DNA from: Prevotella sp. CAG:485
Lineage (GTDB): Bacteria > Bacteroidota > Bacteroidia > Bacteroidales > Muribaculaceae
Direction: 5' to 3'
Length of the DNA stretch: 15,887 nt
Assembly (NCBI GenBank): GCA_000437495.1
Contig: FR897836.1
Span: 1-15,887 of the forward strand
A program made the translations under genes and the position numbers. The notes beneath the pieces were generated by a model. The model was not told the DNA's origin. It ran no database searches and was given only the letters and a program-made list of their open reading frames with translations. This document shows, one piece after another, positions 14,004 to 15,887 of the stretch. Each line of letters starts with the position of its first letter. Position 1 is the first letter of the stretch.

Positions 14004-14858
14004 ATGAAGATTGATTTTAACCGGCTGATAGAAAGGGGAGAAAGGGTATTGCTCGCCGATGGCGGCTCCACGAAAATGGAGTGGCTGGAGCTTTGTGACC
14101 GTAAAGTGATATGGCGTCATGAAGAGCCGGGTGTCAATCCTCTGACTATGGGTATGCAGCCGCTAAAAGATACCTTCAAAAGGGTGTTGACGCTGATGCC
14201 CGAAGCTCCTGTGGCTGTGGGTTATTATGGTGCCGGTTGCACCCCGAAAGTTTGCAATGAACTTGAAAAAGTCATTCAGCAATGTTTTGGTTGCCGGGGT
14301 GAGTGTGGCAGCGATTTGTTGTTGGCAGCCCGATTGCTCTGTCCGCATGGCGAGGGATTGGTTTGCATCCTTGGCACAGGTTCCAACTCAGGCTTGTTTG
14401 CCGACGGAGAACTGAAACAGCGAATACCGTCGTTGGGTTATCTGCTTGGCGATGAAGGCGGTGCCGGATATATAGGGAAGCACATAGTGGCCGATTGCCT
14501 TCGAGGCATAGCGGATGAGGCGGCAATGAGGCGTTGGCATGAGTTGGGTCTCACCGAACAGGATGTTTTGAATAACGTATATGGCGAATCGGTGAAACCG
14601 GCAGCCTGGTTGGGCAAAATATCGCAGCTGATGTCTGACTGCTATGCTGAATCGGAATATTTGAGGAACTTGGTGCGCAAATGTCTTAATGACTTTTTCA
14701 CCCGACTTGTGCTTCATTATAATCTCTCGGATAACACGCCGATATATTTTGCCGGCACACCTGCAAGGCATTTTGCCGATAAGCTGAGGCAGATAGGCGA
14801 GAGTTACGGCTTAAACATTGCTGAGATTGTGGCAAAACCGTTCGACAAAATTTTTTGA
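14004..14858 (+). CDS. BadF/BadG/BcrA/BcrD-type ATPase, N-acetylglucosamine kinase-like
   Basis: Predicted 284-aa cytoplasmic protein of the actin-like (ASKHA) ATPase superfamily. It has the N-terminal phosphate-1 motif LLADGGSTKMEW (about 16-27), the phosphate-2/adenosine region CILGTGSNSGLF and the family block PSLGYLLGDEGGAGYIGK. The later AGTPARHF would form the second adenosine contact. Relatives include eukaryotic-type N-acetylglucosamine kinases and the BadF activator ATPases; there is no iron-sulfur CxxC cluster motif here, so a sugar or amino-sugar kinase is the better guess. Substrate is not determined. It is 9 nt upstream of the DUF5106 gene and probably co-transcribed with it. Confidence 0.85.
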   Translation: MKIDFNRLIERGERVLLADGGSTKMEWLELCDRKVIWRHEEPGVNPLTMGMQPLKDTFKRVLTLMPEAPVAVGYYGAGCTPKVCNELEKVIQQCFGCRGECGSDLLLAARLLCPHGEGLVCILGTGSNSGLFADGELKQRIPSLGYLLGDEGGAGYIGKHIVADCLRGIADEAAMRRWHELGLTEQDVLNNVYGESVKPAAWLGKISQLMSDCYAESEYLRNLVRKCLNDFFTRLVLHYNLSDNTPIYFAGTPARHFADKLRQIGESYGLNIAEIVAKPFDKIF

Positions 14859-14867
14859 CAATAAGAT

Positions 14868-15845
14868 ATGAGAAAGATTGTTGCATTATTTGTAATTGTA
14901 ACGACAATTGTAGGGCTGCGGGCACAAACCCCGGCCGACAGCATATTGCAGACATCGGCAGAAGCCGACAGCGCTGCGCTGCAGAGAGTTGAGCCAATAA
15001 TCATAGAGCCGTTGTTTGAATATCCTACGGCTCCCGATGAGCTGAAAACTATTCAGGAGCGCGCCGACTGGCTGATGGAGAATTTCTGGAAACCCTTTGA
15101 TTTTACCAAAAGCTCGGTGAGTCAGGCCGCCCTTGACCATGCCTTTCAGGTCTATGTAACCCCTTTGCAATGGGCTACCCCGGAAGTTGCCGAGAAACAG
15201 TTGGATGCTCTGATTAAGACCCTGAGCAAATATCCTCCCATGCTCCTTCAGTTCACAAAGGCTGCCGAGAATAATCTGTTCTCAGACAGAGCGCCGATGT
15301 GGGTGGATGGCGCGTATATGAAATTTCTCGATGCCCTGATGGCCGACAAAAAGATTCCGGAATTGCGCAAAGCCCGTTACAAAGAGGAACGGAAATTGCT
15401 GAAGAATTCGCTTATAGGTTCTAAACTTCCGGTGTTTGATTACGTTACTCCAATAGGCGAGAAAGGGAAACTGGAATTTACAACGCCCTATACGGTGGTG
15501 ATTTTCGGCGACCCGTTCTGCAACGAGTGTGCAATGTATAAGATAGCCATAGAGTCGATGCCTGAGCTGGCCTCTATGATTGCTGATGAGCAGCTGAACA
15601 TCTATTACATCATCCCCGACGGCGAATCGGTGGAAGACTGGCAGCGTCAGCTTGCCCGTTATCCTTCGGCTTGGAAAAGGGGCGCCGGTGTGGAACTGGA
15701 TGCCGTTTACGACCTTCGTCAGCAACCCTCTGTATATCTGTTAGGAGCCGACGGCACTATCATCAACAAATTCATGACCTCGGAGGCTCTTAAAAACTAT
15801 CTTGTAACCAACAGACCGCAAAATACTACTGAAAAGCAACAATGA
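14868..15845 (+). CDS. Exported DUF5106 / thioredoxin-like fold protein
   Basis: Predicted 325-aa periplasmic protein. Residues 1-19 are a signal peptide (cut near LRA-QT). An alpha-helical DUF5106-like region (about 55-180) is rich in aromatic and charged residues. A thioredoxin-like domain (about 185-312) carries the active-site motif C218-N-E-C221 (GDPFCNEC) and the cis-proline P287 (RQQPSVYLLG). Family members are Bacteroidota proteins of uncertain role; the CxxC and cis-Pro suggest a thiol-disulfide reaction in the envelope, but the substrate is unknown. Its stop overlaps the next start by 4 nt (ATGA). Confidence 0.84.
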   Translation: MRKIVALFVIVTTIVGLRAQTPADSILQTSAEADSAALQRVEPIIIEPLFEYPTAPDELKTIQERADWLMENFWKPFDFTKSSVSQAALDHAFQVYVTPLQWATPEVAEKQLDALIKTLSKYPPMLLQFTKAAENNLFSDRAPMWVDGAYMKFLDALMADKKIPELRKARYKEERKLLKNSLIGSKLPVFDYVTPIGEKGKLEFTTPYTVVIFGDPFCNECAMYKIAIESMPELASMIADEQLNIYYIIPDGESVEDWQRQLARYPSAWKRGAGVELDAVYDLRQQPSVYLLGADGTIINKFMTSEALKNYLVTNRPQNTTEKQQ

Positions 15846-15887
15846 GAATTAAGGAATTCTTCAAAAAGCTCTATTTCTGGAGTTCAG
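15842..15887 (+). CDS. Start of a further gene, cut by the window end
   Basis: ATG 15842 overlaps the DUF5106 stop as ATGA, and the frame stays open to the window end, giving MRIKEFFKKLYFWSS. The basic, aromatic start could precede a membrane segment. Fifteen residues are too few to identify a family. The overlap implies translational coupling with the upstream gene. Confidence 0.6.
   Translation, partial: MRIKEFFKKLYFWSS

Noticed and set aside
1..15887. CRISPR array, tRNA genes, insertion sequence
   Set aside because: No regularly spaced repeats, no tRNA cloverleaf apart from the tmRNA domain, and no transposase or IS ends were seen.

Overview
The window looks like a Bacteroidales chromosome (phylum Bacteroidota), possibly Muribaculaceae. 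The evidence is the tmRNA tag GENNNYALAA, three promoters of the phylum-specific form TTTG-N20-TAnnTTTG, an IntDOT-like integrase, a GT3 glycogen synthase and a DUF5106 protein. The family-level placement is inference; the phylum is much firmer.

Layout. (1) 1-1922 looks like the end of an integrated mobile element. A tyrosine recombinase on the minus strand (195-1412) is followed, toward the tmRNA gene, by about 500 bp of non-coding DNA. That stretch holds direct, inverted and helically phased short repeats and ends at the 3' end of ssrA. The body of the element would lie left of base 1. A cluster of dyad-symmetric sites and a hairpin sit in 87-167. (2) 1923-2323 is ssrA (tmRNA, minus strand), with its terminator at 1841-1875. 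(3) 2496-6394 is a minus-strand block of housekeeping and envelope genes: a CYTH phosphohydrolase-like protein, a secreted leucine-rich-repeat protein with eleven gap-free 21-residue repeats, the Na+/H+ antiporter NhaA and a SIMPL-domain protein. (4) 6476-9259 is a tight plus-strand operon whose genes overlap: rlmD, a DedA-family membrane protein and rpe. (5) 9280-13875 is a glycogen unit. A consensus promoter and a leader of about 150 nt precede a GT3 (eukaryote-like) glycogen synthase. A 15-bp intercistronic hairpin follows, then a DUF3417-containing alpha-glucan phosphorylase and two terminator-like hairpins. (6) 13962-15887 holds a third consensus promoter, a BadF/NagK-like sugar kinase/ATPase, a DUF5106/thioredoxin-fold exported protein, and the start of a further gene that overlaps it by 4 nt.

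How the genes fit together. Glycogen synthase and phosphorylase on one transcript would set glycogen storage and release, while rpe serves the pentose phosphate pathway. NhaA handles Na+/pH homeostasis. The mobile element is physically next to ssrA, a classic integration target, but the exact att core cannot be fixed from one end.

No clearly new multi-gene system is visible. The most interesting signals are non-coding: the candidate attachment region beside the integrase, the dyad cluster near the left edge, the intercistronic glycogen hairpin, and two promoters so close to their start codons that the mRNAs should be nearly leaderless.
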